From Ceratobasidium sp. AG-K (Eukaryota > Basidiomycota > Agaricomycetes > Cantharellales > Ceratobasidiaceae), in assembly GCA_037039685.1 (NCBI GenBank), contig JAWNGF010000001.1:930001-994000 (forward strand): a DNA stretch of 64,000 nucleotides, given 5' to 3'. Both the position numbers and the translations under genes were made by a program. Positions 35,624 through 47,159 of the stretch are shown one piece after another. The notes under the pieces were generated by a model, which worked only from the letters and a program-made list of their open reading frames with translations, searched no databases and was not told where the DNA came from. Every line of letters begins with the position of its first letter. Position 1 is the first letter of the stretch.

Positions 35624-36325
35624 ATGGCAAATGTCACTCAAGTCAACCTAGATTCCGAGGCAGCTGACCGCTGCCTCGAGTCGGACAGCCAGTGCCAATC
35701 CACCGCATCTTCTATCACCGCTTGCGACTGGATCACCGATGCCGCACCTAAGGACCCATACTATGGCTTAGAACACACCGCCACGATGCATTCTGCTGTT
35801 GTGACTAAGCTCTTTCCCGGCTGCAACGCACCAACGCCTAGTCTCGAGTCTGCTCCTGTCCCCGATCTAATCCAGTTTATCGCAGGGGTGCTACACTTCA
35901 GCCAGATTCCTTCTTCCGCACGAACCCACGCGTTCAATCTCCTTCAGCGCTTCAAAAGCTGCAACCCGGATCCTACTGGCTGTAGCCACCATGACTTGTA
36001 CCTGGCCGCGCTCATGACGGCGGCCAAGTTCTTCTGGGACGGCCACTACCCCAGCAAGCACTGGTCCACCATCATCTGTCAAGGGGTGTTCAGTTTGAGC
36101 GAGGTGAATGCAATGGAGCCGCGATTATGCAAGGACCTTGAGTGGGACTTGAACGTGGTGGCAGACGAGCTCCGGCGACTAGAAGCCGACCTATGGAACG
36201 ATTACCAAACTGCGCTTGCCGAACTCAATGATGCCACCTCGGATGAGGATTGGGGATCTCTGTCGTCGTCGTCGCCGCCGCCGCCAAGCTCGAGCTCATC
36301 CGAGGGCTCGTTATGTCAAACCTAG
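35624..36325 (+). CDS. PCL/PHO80-type cyclin
   Basis: Single-exon gene of 233 residues. The cyclin fold spans about 80-178: DLIQFIAGVLHFSQIPSSAR as helix 1, HHDLYLAALMTAAKFFWDGH as the central helices, then HWSTIICQGVFSLSEVNAME and LEWDLNV. This order matches the PHO80/PCL group (Pfam Cyclin family) that activates Pho85-type kinases in phosphate sensing and cell-cycle entry. The N-terminus is Ser/Cys-rich and the C-terminus carries a Ser/Pro tract. It starts just 36 bp after the stop of the upstream orphan on the same strand, so it may share a transcript or have a 5' exon there. Partner kinase is inferred. Confidence 0.8.
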   Translation: MANVTQVNLDSEAADRCLESDSQCQSTASSITACDWITDAAPKDPYYGLEHTATMHSAVVTKLFPGCNAPTPSLESAPVPDLIQFIAGVLHFSQIPSSARTHAFNLLQRFKSCNPDPTGCSHHDLYLAALMTAAKFFWDGHYPSKHWSTIICQGVFSLSEVNAMEPRLCKDLEWDLNVVADELRRLEADLWNDYQTALAELNDATSDEDWGSLSSSSPPPPSSSSSEGSLCQT

Positions 36326-38386
36326 ATCCAGAGCGAGGATAGGCACGACGATTGGGGAGGGAGGTGATAGAGTCCGGTTCATCGAACTGAGGTAGATAGA
36401 GGGGAGGGAGGGGGCGCAATTGGAATGGAGTGGGGGTGACGCATTATGGGATGGAACATGCGCTGGAGAGCGGTGGGTATCGCCTCATAGGCTCGTGTAC
36501 TGCCCGTAGTCTCGCTTTCCAGTCTCGTTTTCCAGTCTTGTTTCCGGTTTCGGTTCCATTTTTATTGGCCTTTAATAATCTTTTCTCACCCGTTTGCTTT
36601 TTGAATTGACTCGGACCTTTCTTGACTTCTCGGACTATGTGGCACTACTGGCCTATACCTGTCGGCTTAGCTGATATTGCAACCTTCGTGGCTGCCCGAA
36701 GCATACCCTCTCGCTTTTAGACCTCAACTTCAAGGCGCAATACCGAAGTTCGAAACCAGACGTCTGGCGACCTCAAGACCAATTGGATCCCTATTTGGAC
36801 TTCTATATGGCCGCGTCTGTCTCTTTGGGGCTCACTCCGGGATTGGTTCTGGCTCTGGTTCTGGTGCTGGCCCTGTCTCTGGCGGGGGTTATTCTACGTT
36901 CTGGTGGTCTTGGCTTCTGGCTCTCTGGTATTTTATCCCTCTGAAACCCCTCTTCTTTTCTCAATCATACTCTCAACAAACTCTCCTTTCTTCTTGGCAC
37001 CCTCCTTCGCAATACTCTACCCAAGCATCAACTCTCGACCGACCTATACCATTTTTGCTTCACGATCCTTAAATCAACTACGGCACACATTTCCTATTTT
37101 CGGATAAGTAGAATAACTATTGGCTTATCAACTTGAACTTACCTATTAAACTAGATCTCAACTGCCACGCAGTAATAAACCGACGGAAAGGCGCGATTGG
37201 ATGGTCCTGTGCTGGATGTATGCGGTTAATTACGACGAAAAAGTTAGCTCTAAATAATTGTGGCAATGATTTGAGCTAACGCCCTACATATCCGACATTC
37301 AATTACCTGGGCTGGATGGATAAACGTGACGGCCTTGGATGCTATTACGCCCGTACCCGCTCAAGGACCAATGTTGGTATTTTGTCTAGTCGTCGTTGCT
37401 CCGAGGTCTAAGATACCTACTTTAAAGCCCACTATGGATAACTACACTAAATTCAGTATTATCAATAACTTAACGACAAACGCATAATACCCAAAATCTA
37501 GGATCCCAAACTCAACACCAAACGACACGCTCCCCACAGTAACTGGAATATCTCCCAACTCCGTAAAACAGGATGGTCCATGTGTTCGATAATCTTTCCG
37601 TACCTCCCATATGTTCAAATATCTGTCTCTGCTGATCCTTTTGTTTTTGATTAACATAAAACCTCACCCGGAGGCCGTATAAAACGTTTCTTTGAGCAAT
37701 TCGGACGTTAGGGGGGCATAGGCTCGTCTAACGGGCTGCGGTAACGGTATTTAACTGCTCACCTATTTTTTTTCAACCCTGTACGTTTTTACGTTGTCTT
37801 TTAACTGAAAGACATAAGGCCGGGATATGCACAATATCCCGCATTATTTAATGGATGCAATCCCCTCTCAAGTAAGTTTGCACCGTTGGAATCACATCCA
37901 AGCCCAGGTATGCCCCTAGGCTCCTTTTTCGACCCAGCGGTCTCGCATCAGTTGTCCTTATGACTTCGTTCGTGCTAGAACCGCATACGGAGCATTAATC
38001 TAAGCATAACTAAACCGTTCCAGAGTGGCGCTCGTGGGACGTATGCATGACTTTGAATATTTAAGCGAGATTATGGACTCACTGGAGCCTGAGAGTAGTG
38101 CCAAACTCGGCAATTCAAGCGGTGTCCACAGCACTGGCCTCCAGTCGACTGAAGAATCACAGTAGCCAGCTTGGTGTGCTTAGCGAAGTTCTGGCAGTTT
38201 TCTATTGTGCATCCGCCCTTCGGACCCGCTGCTGCTTTGCACCGTGAGATTCAGTTAGCCAGATATGGCTTCGTGCGTGGTTGCTGTGCAATGCGATTAG
38301 GCGCCACGCTAGCTCTATAAACGGCCTATGCACGAGGCTTCGTGTCTGTCTATTACGTCTCCACAACCTCCCTTGCTCCAGCATTC
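36326..38386. other. AT-rich intergenic region
   Basis: About 2 kb. A GGTTCTGGCTCTGG-type low-complexity stretch lies at 36840-36880. TATAAA at 38316-38321 fits the next gene. Open frames here look random. Confidence 0.4.
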
Positions 38387-38902
38387 ATGAACCTCTCTAT
38401 GCCACCTTTCGACTCGGATTCGCCGCTAGGGAAAATCATCCAACGAGCCTTTTCCAAGAAGCATTCATCACTCAAAGATGCACCATCCAGCATGTATGAA
38501 GTCATGTCTCGTCCAGTGACAATAGGCCATCAGCCACATGCCCGACGCGACTTTCGTGGACGCAAAAGGGATTCTGTGAATGTTTATGGCCAACCGCTTC
38601 TATCTCGTAGCGCTTTGCACCAGATGGAATACATTCAGAACCAAGAGCTACTAGAACGGTCACCTCGCCGACAACGCAAAAACTCTGGTGTCAACAGCAA
38701 CTTCGATATTGATGAATTCATCCAACGCAATGAGCAAATGCCTTGGCTTTCATCTCCTGGTGCACAGGCCGAGCGCCGGTTGAAACAGCTGGAGCGGAGG
38801 CGCCACCAGACACCCGGTTACGAGACTCAACTACCGCTTGCAGATGGGGGGCAATTTATTTGCCAGCCTGCCGACTCCTCATCTCGATTTCAAGGCTGTT
38901 AG
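38387..38902 (+). CDS. Orphan protein, 171 residues
   Basis: Single-exon gene with a TATAAA element 66 bp upstream. The protein is basic and polar: KIIQRAFSKKHSSLK near the start, an Arg-rich central part, and a helical segment with AERRLKQLERRRH near the C-terminus. No known domain, signal peptide or membrane span. The upstream in-frame GTG at 38342 was rejected in favour of the ATG at 38387. Confidence 0.6.
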   Translation: MNLSMPPFDSDSPLGKIIQRAFSKKHSSLKDAPSSMYEVMSRPVTIGHQPHARRDFRGRKRDSVNVYGQPLLSRSALHQMEYIQNQELLERSPRRQRKNSGVNSNFDIDEFIQRNEQMPWLSSPGAQAERRLKQLERRRHQTPGYETQLPLADGGQFICQPADSSSRFQGC

Positions 38903-39153
38903 GATCGTTTATTTGTTGGACTTTTCGGAATCATGGACCTCGTCATCGCCTTTCTTTATGAATTATACGCTATGTTATTGTCATTGTATTAGTACGTGCT
39001 TCAATCAAAGACTTTTTCCACTTAGTTACATGTTATCCTTACCCAGTGTTAAGTTTCTATGGATCTGGAGCAATCGTGGCTCCCCAAAAAATCTGTTCTG
39101 GCAGTGCTAAATGCTGTTCACGTGACCAACCGTTCATCTTCCCCATCTCGACC

Positions 39154-39784
39154 ATGTCTCAACGAGTCGGCCCCGTAAGTACGTTTATCATAAATAAAAT
39201 ACAGCCTCAAATCAGGTTAAACTGAATACGAGAATAGACTGCGCTAGCCTATGCACGGACGTGGCACCATGTTGATGCCACTGACCGAGTCCTTGGAAAA
39301 CTTGCACAGCGAATTGCGATAGTACTTATGGGAAAGCACAAGCCAATATTTGACAAGGGAGGTAAGTAATTAAAACCTTCCTCTGATAGATTCGCCAATA
39401 ACCTACTTATCTAGCCGATTGCGGTGACTACGTTTGCGTAACAAATGCCCGAAAAGTCAAGGTGACGGGTCGAAAAGCCGAACAAATTGTGTATCGGCAT
39501 CATACCATGTACCCAGGAGGTCTGAAGGAGATTGAGTACAAGACTATGATGAAGCGAAAGCCAGACGAGGTAAGTCCGGTCGATATTTGGACAAAGGATT
39601 TCTCACGAGCTCCTCGCAGATCATACGTCAGGCTGTCTCGGGGATGTTGCCCAAGAATAGGCTGCGTGCCAAGCGTTTAGAGCGGCTGAGGATATTCGAG
39701 GGGGCCGAGAACCCGTTGGAGGCGAATGTCAAGAAAAACTATGAGATACCCTTGAAGGTCGAGGCTCAGATCCCACCTCAGTAA
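39154..39784 (+). CDS. MRPL23: Mitochondrial large-subunit ribosomal protein uL13m
   Basis: Mitoribosomal protein of the bacterial L13 family. Exons are 39154-39174 (21 nt), 39238-39361, 39415-39569 and 39620-39784, giving 154 residues, close to yeast MRPL23. Family features: [19 protein letters not shown] near the start, [33 protein letters not shown], then [20 protein letters not shown] followed by an acidic loop. The start exon is very short and was placed to give a family-typical N-terminus. The frame is intact. Confidence 0.95.
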
Positions 39785-40264
39785 TGAAATATGTGTTTGT
39801 TTGCTAGCAACCACGCGCATGCCCTCTTCGTGTCCAGGCTCTATGTGACCAGCACGCAATGACATATAGTTTCCAAGTCCAAACGGTAGTTCCGTGATTG
39901 ACGCTCATGTGGACCACTCAATCCAGCTAAACACAATTGAATAAATAGTTGCACGACTGGGGTACATGCAGCCACAAAAAAAAGCAACGAGTTTCCACAA
40001 ACACACAAGGTTACGTTCGCGCCCCTCCCACTCAGGATCAAAACGGACAGTAACCAAAAAGCAAGATAATGTATGAACAGTGAATAAGAATCAATAAACG
40101 TGATGTCTTAGACTTGAGGTATAGTGCGAGCAAAACGATCGTAAGCAAAAAAAGCTAGGACCTAGCATCTCCAAGGTGGTTATACAGCAAACCGGCAGGA
40201 GACGTCCCCCAGCCCCAATGGTGAACAGCGTGAAACAGCTTGACCCTGATCGACGACCCGAAAT
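39785..40264. other. Convergent intergenic region
   Basis: The shared 3' flank of MRPL23 and CDC14. It has A-rich runs around 39976-39985 and 40147-40153. No gene was seen. Confidence 0.4.
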
Positions 40265-42806
40265 TTAAGTGATGATATCCGCTGCACTAAAGCTACTCCG
40301 GCGCCTCCGCACACTACGTAAATTCGGACGCTCGAGCTTGGATCCAGGAACGACGACCGCGTTTGCACCCTCTCCATGCATCCACTCTGGGTCTTCGTCT
40401 TCCTTCTCTTTGCCTTCCTCCCCAGCTTTCTTGCCCTTTTCGGCGAGGAGCGGGAGTGGCAGCGGAGGGGGCGGGGTCAACACGTACGCGCGCTTCTGTG
40501 GGACTTTTAGTCCGCTCGTCGTCGTCGGTCCCATTGCTCCTGCACTTGGTAGCGGAAGTTTCGAGCGTGTGTTGTATTTCGGTAGTTGCGGCGAACCAGG
40601 AGGAACCACCGGGCGTCGTGTATTCCCCGGTACACTGGAAACCGAGCTCGAAGGAGCGTGGCGCGTGGATGCGTTCTTCAACGCTGCCGTTGCTTGACCG
40701 ACACGGCTCACTCCTCCGGCCGCACCGTTGGCAGTTGTCGTGTGCGTCATCAATCGGGGCCTGGTAACCTGGGGTGTGGGCGCAGGAGCCAGCGATGCCT
40801 CAATCTCTGCTGCGCGTTTAGCGACCATCCGGGTGGAGCTTCGTGTTGCCCTCCCCAGTCCGATCCCAGTCGACTTGCCACGATCCACCGACATGGCACC
40901 AGCAGGCAAGCGGGGACCCGAGTCCGACTTGCTGCTACTCCCTACGGCACCCTCGCGGCGTACACGCGAACCCACTTCGGACCGCGAGGCACTGCCAGCA
41001 TCCCCACCGGCCACACGCTTGCCGCTAACTCGCCTAAAGCCAACGCCTAGCACACCGAGCTGATCTCCCTCATCTTCGACCTCTTCTCCTGTGGCGGCGC
41101 GTTTGGCAGCAGGCGTTTTGCGAGGCTGTAGAACTGGTCCGTCGGTTTTAATCGGGGTTGTTGGACGCGCTCTATGAGGCGTCACGGGGACCGCGGTGGC
41201 GATTACGGGAGAGGACATGAGGCCAGGGGGCGTTGCTGCACGTGGAGACGATGGGGCAACATTCTGCCCTGTGCGAACGGGGGAAGCTGACGCGGCGTTG
41301 GTGGAGCCTGTGGACATTGGATGAAGTTCCTCGGGGGGAGTGCGTGGTGTGGGGACCTCGACGCGTTGTGCTTCTGCTTTGCGGATCTCATCTACTGCTG
41401 CCCATTTGGCCCATTCTAATTGCTTCATGTACATGAATTGCTGGGATTGACTTCCGTCAGCTCTATGCCTCGAACTGAAGTAATGCTCCTACCTGTTGGG
41501 GACCCACAACACTTCCAGGTCGGACGATACGCATGAACCCAATTGCCTCACTCGCTGTGAAGCCATATTTGTAAATGAGATACGCGCCGATCAGGGTACC
41601 CGTTCGACCGAGTCCCGCTTTGCAGTGCACTGCAACGGCGCCTAGACGAAAAATGAGTCAAAGCAGAGCAACGAAACGACAAATACTTACCTCCCGCCTC
41701 GATAATCGCGTCCGACTTCGCAATAAAAGTTCGAGTGATTTCGTCGGCCGGATTTGTGCCGTCGTCAAAGTAGAGATCCAAATGTTCAATTCCCCGCTCC
41801 TCGAAGACCGCTTTGTCATATAACTCGTTGTTCAACCTGACAACAAGTTTGACGTTTCGCTCCGAAAAATACTCCAACACATTTACAAACGGGTTGGGCA
41901 GCTTGCGTTGGAGCGCAGACACGCTGCTGGTCGCTCCACCGGGTTTCGTTTTGCCCTCTTTTTGTTGCCTGATCCAGACCGAGTCAACCGGGCTAGCGAA
42001 TGCAATGAATCCAGGTGTGATCCAGTTCCAGTCACCGTTGTCGACCTTTTCATAGTACTCGTACTCGTCGACGGAAAATTCGTTCATGTCTAGTAGATGG
42101 TTGTGTTGTGCCTTCCAGACACCCCAGAGACAGTCCTGTATGCCGAGGTGAAAGTCGGAACGACCACGGCCGGCGTCGCGGAAAGGCATGAATTCAACCT
42201 CGGCGATGGGGTAAAAGACTTCCCATGGCGTTCTCCGTTGCACAATCATCTGTAACGCGGTAAATCAACAAAGAAATTTTGGAGTCAATGAATAACGAGT
42301 CATACGCAGTAAAGTGCCATGAGGAGTGCTGAATTAGCGCGGCGGCGAGGGTCATTGGACGAGTACAACACGATGCGGTGGCGCTTTAGATTAGCATCCT
42401 GATAATAATGGCGGGGCTTAGCTTTGTATAGAGCAGAATATAACAACCGGCGCACCTGGAGCAGTTCATGAATGAGAATACATGCTCGGTAAACCTGTGC
42501 TAGGTTGAGTGGGCCCCAGTCCTCAAAGAAAGAGAGATAAAGAAGGCGGTCGTCGATGCAGAAATAATAGTACAAGTGATTCTCTTCTGGAGACACCGGA
42601 GTAGGCCCTGCTGCGCGTGATTTTGTTCTAAGTGCCGGTGCTGGTTGTTCAGGTCGATTGAGCTGGTCGGGGCTGGGAGCCGGCGCTGGAAATGAGGTCC
42701 AGTAGAGCCTGTAGGTGGGATGTTGAACAAAGAATAGACATATATAAATTATTTCTCAGACTTGCCTGTCGGAGAAACGACTCAATGGCTCACAAACAGG
42801 CGCCAT
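40265..42806 (-). CDS. CDC14: CDC14 dual-specificity phosphatase
   Basis: Proline-directed phosphatase that reverses CDK phosphorylation at mitotic exit and in cytokinesis. Exons are 42806-42766, 42708-42456, 42398-42306, 42249-41691, 41641-41493 and 41440-40265, giving 756 residues. The N-terminal DSP-A domain contains [20 protein letters not shown], and [15 protein letters not shown]. The catalytic domain has the [11 protein letters not shown] signature (nucleophile about C322, R328), then [20 protein letters not shown]. The C-terminal 390 residues are basic and rich in SP/TP sites. Intron 1 has a GC donor (AG|GCAAGT), needed to start with the family-like RFSDRLYW. An upstream TATA-like TTTATATA lies inside this intron on the genomic strand and is likely coincidental. 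Confidence 0.95.
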
Positions 42807-43393
42807 ACCGGGGGGATGTGGTGGTTAAGGGGGGGTCCGGTATCCTCAGCACACGCCCAACTACACGTGCTTGACAAACATGCGCAATTTCAACAATCCC
42901 TGTATCACACGACTGCAATATCTTTTTGTTCTCTGCAACTGAGCTAGTACTATCTCGATAAAATATGTAATCCCTGATGGATACTATCGAGCGTATCTTC
43001 GCGCTGTGCCCCTTGAACTAGAATTATACGTGGCCAAACTCAATGCGTTATCCCAAACGCCGGTACTTATGACTCGGCGCTCTCTCTCGTTGTATCAAGA
43101 CTACCAGTAAAGGAGATATTGCTCTCTCTGTCGGAATCACGCATTATCAAGCGCGCTATTCAAGTTCGAAAGAGAAATATAGCCATTTGATAGTGCTACA
43201 GGGTATGTGCGAAAGGCAGTGCTTGTACAATTTGATTCCACAATAGATATGACGACGATGAAACAGTCAACCCAACGAAAAATATTAAGAGTCAAAGATC
43301 AATGAAAAATTGCAGAGCCTCGTTCGTTTCATCCCGCCCTTCGTACACGTTACAATCATAGACATTGCCCCAGGCAAATATCGCGACCGCACG
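42807..43393. other. Intergenic region, no gene seen
   Basis: Upstream of CDC14 and downstream of the gene ending at 43394. AT-rich with no protein-like frames. Confidence 0.4.
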
Positions 43394-45161
43394 TCAAAAG
43401 TCAAACCCTTTGAGCTTCTCCATTTCCCTCAGCCTCTCCTGCTTGCGAGATTCCTAGCAACGAGATGAGCGCGACTTCAACGCCCGACGAAACAAACTCA
43501 CCATCTCCCAAAGCCCGGCCCGCATTCGGTACAGCATATTCTCCTCGTCCACAACCCTGTCGAGCAACTTTTTGCGGGGAAGCTGGATCGACTTGTACCC
43601 CCAAGTAGGTACTGCAGCCAACAGATCGTATGCCTCATCCAAGAAGGCAGAGTACTCGAGGAAACCCTCGTTGTTAGAAGAGTCTTGGTACATCCCTGGC
43701 ACACCCTTGTACTCGGCGGGATGCAAATCGTACGGGATAAAGTCGAGGACAGTCCGGCAAGACGAAGGCGCGAGCGCGAAAGTCTAGCTCTTTGGCCATG
43801 AGCTCGAGTTGTTTCACCGAGTCGTCAGGAGATTGGATGGGGACGCTCAACGCCAGCTCCTGCTCGGCAAGGCGATAGATAGAAAAGAATGGCTGTCGGA
43901 GGTGAATTCGCTCGTCGGCTCGGAGAGGACTTGGGTTGGGATTGACAGGACCGTGCTTGGAGCGGGCGGTGGCCCTTGAGTTGGGAAATTCCATTCTTCA
44001 ACTTGAGAACCGCCAGCAACGGAAGGATCCTCCTGAACGCCGTATTCCTCGCAGACAACCTTGGGAGCGGCTATATAAAGTCGGTAAGCGAAGTTCCCAA
44101 ATTAAACGATGCTCGACTTACTGCCAGTCCGACGCATAGTATAACTCTGAGGATCGAGCAAGGCCCGAAGCGCAAACCACTCCTTGAGATACTTGGCAAT
44201 AACATCGAGATCTGCCCACGTCGGGATATTCAGCCCCTCCAAGAGCGCTATGTCCGGCACCATGGATCGACCAACCGGCGCAACTACGTAATATCCCTAG
44301 TTAATTTACCAAAACAAGCGAGTAAAGATGAAACTCACCTTGATTATGACGTACAGCGTATCCCTGAGGGTCGAGCGCCGCCCGAAGCGCAAGCCACTCC
44401 CTGGCCTGCATAGCAAATTCGTCGAGCTTCTCCCACGTCGGTACGTCCATCCCTTGCAAGAGAGTCTGCATGTCTGGCGCTTCGGGAGTCGGGACGCGTT
44501 GAACCTTGGGTGTTTTGATGCGAACCCAGGCCGGTGGAGTGGAGCGCGTTGGAGTCGGGTGGCGCAGAGGAGGGCGCATCGAACGTGGTGCACAATATTG
44601 ACTTGAGCTTGGGTGTATGCGTTTCGCTTCGCGTTGGTGTCCCGAGTTGAAGCCCAAACCGGAAGGAACGCGGGCAGGGCCGGGAGGAGGCGAAAGGGCT
44701 CCGACTTGCTGGGTAACCGGGGCTTGGAGCTTGGTGAATTGTTGTCGAAGGTACGCTGGATACGGAGGCTCGACGGCGGCTGCTGGGGCTTGACGTGGTC
44801 GAGCAATTGGGGCTGGGCGCTTGGCTTCGGGCCTACCCCAGTAGATTTCAGGAGTCAAAGGCTGATAAGTCTGGACGACGGGTGCTCGAGCTCGAGCGCG
44901 GGGAGTTTTGCGCACTTCAGGGCGCACGGTCGGGGCGGGGGAGAGAGGTGTGTGCGCCACCAGACGCGCCTCACGTGACGGCGCAGGTGGCACGATGGGA
45001 TCGAACGGAGATGCAAGGGACTCGAGCTCGTCGGGCTCGCCATTGTCGATGCGACGAGGGGCTTCGGTAAGGTAATCACAGATAAACGGGCGAGTGAACC
45101 TGTGACTAGGCCGTGCGCGGAGTGTAGGCACAAAGTCTTCCGCAAACGGTGCAAACGGCAT
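43394..45161 (-). CDS. Orphan protein with a duplicated motif, two compensating frame breaks
   Basis: Function unknown. Exons are 45161-44339, 44283-44122, 44070-43502 and 43453-43394; about 537 residues. A long Pro/Arg-rich N-terminal region is followed by two copies of a roughly 45-residue unit: one with DVPTWEKLDEFAMQAREW then LALRAALDPQGY, and one with NIPTWADLDVIAKYLKEW then FALRALLDPQSY. Each copy is followed by an intron in phase 1, so the unit may have arisen by exon duplication. Within exon 3 the best protein sequence needs one base added near 43991 and one removed near 43755; the net length is unchanged. The C-terminus is charged and helical. A TATATAAG element lies 96 bp upstream. 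Confidence 0.6.
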
Positions 45162-46286
45162 GCTAGTCGAGTTGTACGTACTGAGAACTAATAATTGATG
45201 ACGATGAGAGTGATTGCTCCGTGGTGGTTGTAAAGATCTGGCCCTCCACCCAGCCACTTATATACACGATGCACAGACTCTCGGTCTCCAGAACTAGGCG
45301 TCGGTTTGTGTATGTAGGCGCTTGGACCACAGGGGCCAACACGCGGTTTTAGCCCAACCTTGCACAAGAACCTTCTGCAGAGGCTTTAGATGCTGTGTTT
45401 CTCCGAACTCCTCGTAGTAAACTCTACGCGCCCACTTCTGGGCGTGTTTGTTTGCGCCTGGCCGGATGGGGCTGCGCCGCCTGCGCGCTCGGTAATAATT
45501 CGCGGTTTATCATTGGGTTCTAGCGCTGCAAACGCCATATAAATACTAGCTCCCCGAGTCAGCCAATATTCCCGCAACGTGGTACTAGCATTGTGCGCGT
45601 CCATTGGACGAACGGTACCTATATGCGCGAGGGGACCACGACTTCGCCGCCCGCGTATCCTATGCCTGCATGCACTCGTCCATTGGCACAAGGCCCTCTG
45701 TCCTCGCAAGGTGGGCCTGCGACAACGAGGCCAGACATCGATTGCAGTGCAGATCAAGTTGCCGTTTCGGACCGGCTTGTGTTTTGCCACCTTCCTTTGA
45801 TGACGACTTGGACCACTCGCTGTCCAAACAATGACGAAAGGTGGCCAAGGTTCTTTGTCTCTGGCGGGTGGCTAGTTGCGACCTCGTGTACTAGCGAGGC
45901 AGGGACACAGTCTTCACATCGTCCTTGCCGATAGTGCGCTGTCAGGTACGCATCGAGGTCTCGGCGATCAAGTAATTTGCTAGTTCCAAAATTGCACATG
46001 CACGATGACCGTGGGGTTGTGATAAATTTCACATCGGCAAATTTGGGTCTTTCGCCATGAACTCATCGTGAGTTGAAGCACCAGGGCCTTGATGAAACTT
46101 ATGGAAATCGCCGGACACCTTTCTTGCTGCAGACTGTTTTGATATGGGTATGCATTTGACATTATTTGGTGTTTGAGACATAAGTGCGAAATACAAGTGC
46201 TAAATAATACAGTGGTACGAATGATGAAATGCCGAGGGGTGAAATGCTTGGGTTGAGACAGATGTGAATAATAATATAGAGTGGTA
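45162..46286. other. Intergenic region
   Basis: It holds the promoter of the gene at 45161 and the 3' flank of the next one. Open frames around 45386-45834 overlap each other on both strands and look like noise. Confidence 0.4.
45257..45264 (-). promoter_or_regulatory. TATA box
   Basis: TATATAAG on the minus strand, 96 bp before the ATG at 45161. Confidence 0.5.
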
Positions 46287-47159
46287 TCATGAGTGGGGAG
46301 GGTGCATATGCTGCTGCGCAGCGCCCTTAGACTCTTCGGCGTTGAGATTTGACCACTATAGGGGAGAGGATGTCAGATCCAATTCAACGTCTCGGCTTAA
46401 GAATTGTAATCACCTGTCTCCAAATCATTGTCTGGACACGAGTCAACTCGTCGAGGGCACGCTCGACTTTGGCTCCTGCAGCCTTGCGGGCCTTGCGGAT
46501 GTCCTCATCTCCATAAGACTGAATCGCGTCCAGCCTGCTCTGGAGCTTCTCGACTTTCTGGGTATGCTCGAGGAATGGACGGTTCTTGGCTGTATAGGCA
46601 AGTCGCGGAGTCGATTGAGTGGAAGGTTGTGCTGGCTCAAAGTCAAGCTCGGTTGGGTAGTGGTAGGAGTGGGCGAGCGAGTTGAGTTCGTAGAGCACGC
46701 AATCGATCTCATAGCGCGACGCGTAAACCGAAGAGTTAGGACTGAATAGCGAAGGCTCGTCTTCAGGCTCGAGCGAGCGGGGTTTCAGAAGGGGAGTGTC
46801 GGGGCACTCCATGATATCGTCCTCAAAGTCGGGGGTCGCGTAGATAGCGAGGGAGTATTGGGAGAGTAGTACATGTTATCCGGAGACATTGGAGACCCGC
46901 CAGCGCGTGGCTTCTTGCCGGGGTAGAGTAATGGGGAAGAGGGGTCATTGGGGGCGACGAAGCGCACTTCCTTGTTGCTGGTGGCGGGAGACAAATGAAT
47001 TGCTGGACCTTGGACTGTTTGCCAGCGTTCACTGGTCGAGCCCTGAGATGCTGCGGCTGACGAGCCTGCTGCAGAGTATGTGTAGGCTGGGCTGTAACCT
47101 TGGGTGGGCTGGCGCTTCGAGGCGTTGTAGCCGGGGGCTGCTGCGTAGCGGTAAGACAT
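46287..47159 (-). CDS. Orphan protein, about 271 residues, one frame break
   Basis: Function unknown. Exons are 47159-46414 and 46355-46287. The N-terminus is Tyr/Ala/Ser-rich and low in complexity (MSYRYAAAPGYNASKR), followed by a helical second half with HTQKVEKLQSRLDAIQSYG and RKAAGAKVERALDELTR. The frame must gain one base at a GGGGG run at 46831-46835, where the sequence then reads PPDFEDDIMECPDTP. The two-exon total then becomes a multiple of three. A CTATATTAAA element lies about 45 bp upstream. No relation to known families was recognised. Confidence 0.55.

Noticed and set aside
36677..37072. 131-codon frame with Gly/Ser repeats
   Set aside because: It is created by a GGTTCTGG-type low-complexity stretch and has no other support.
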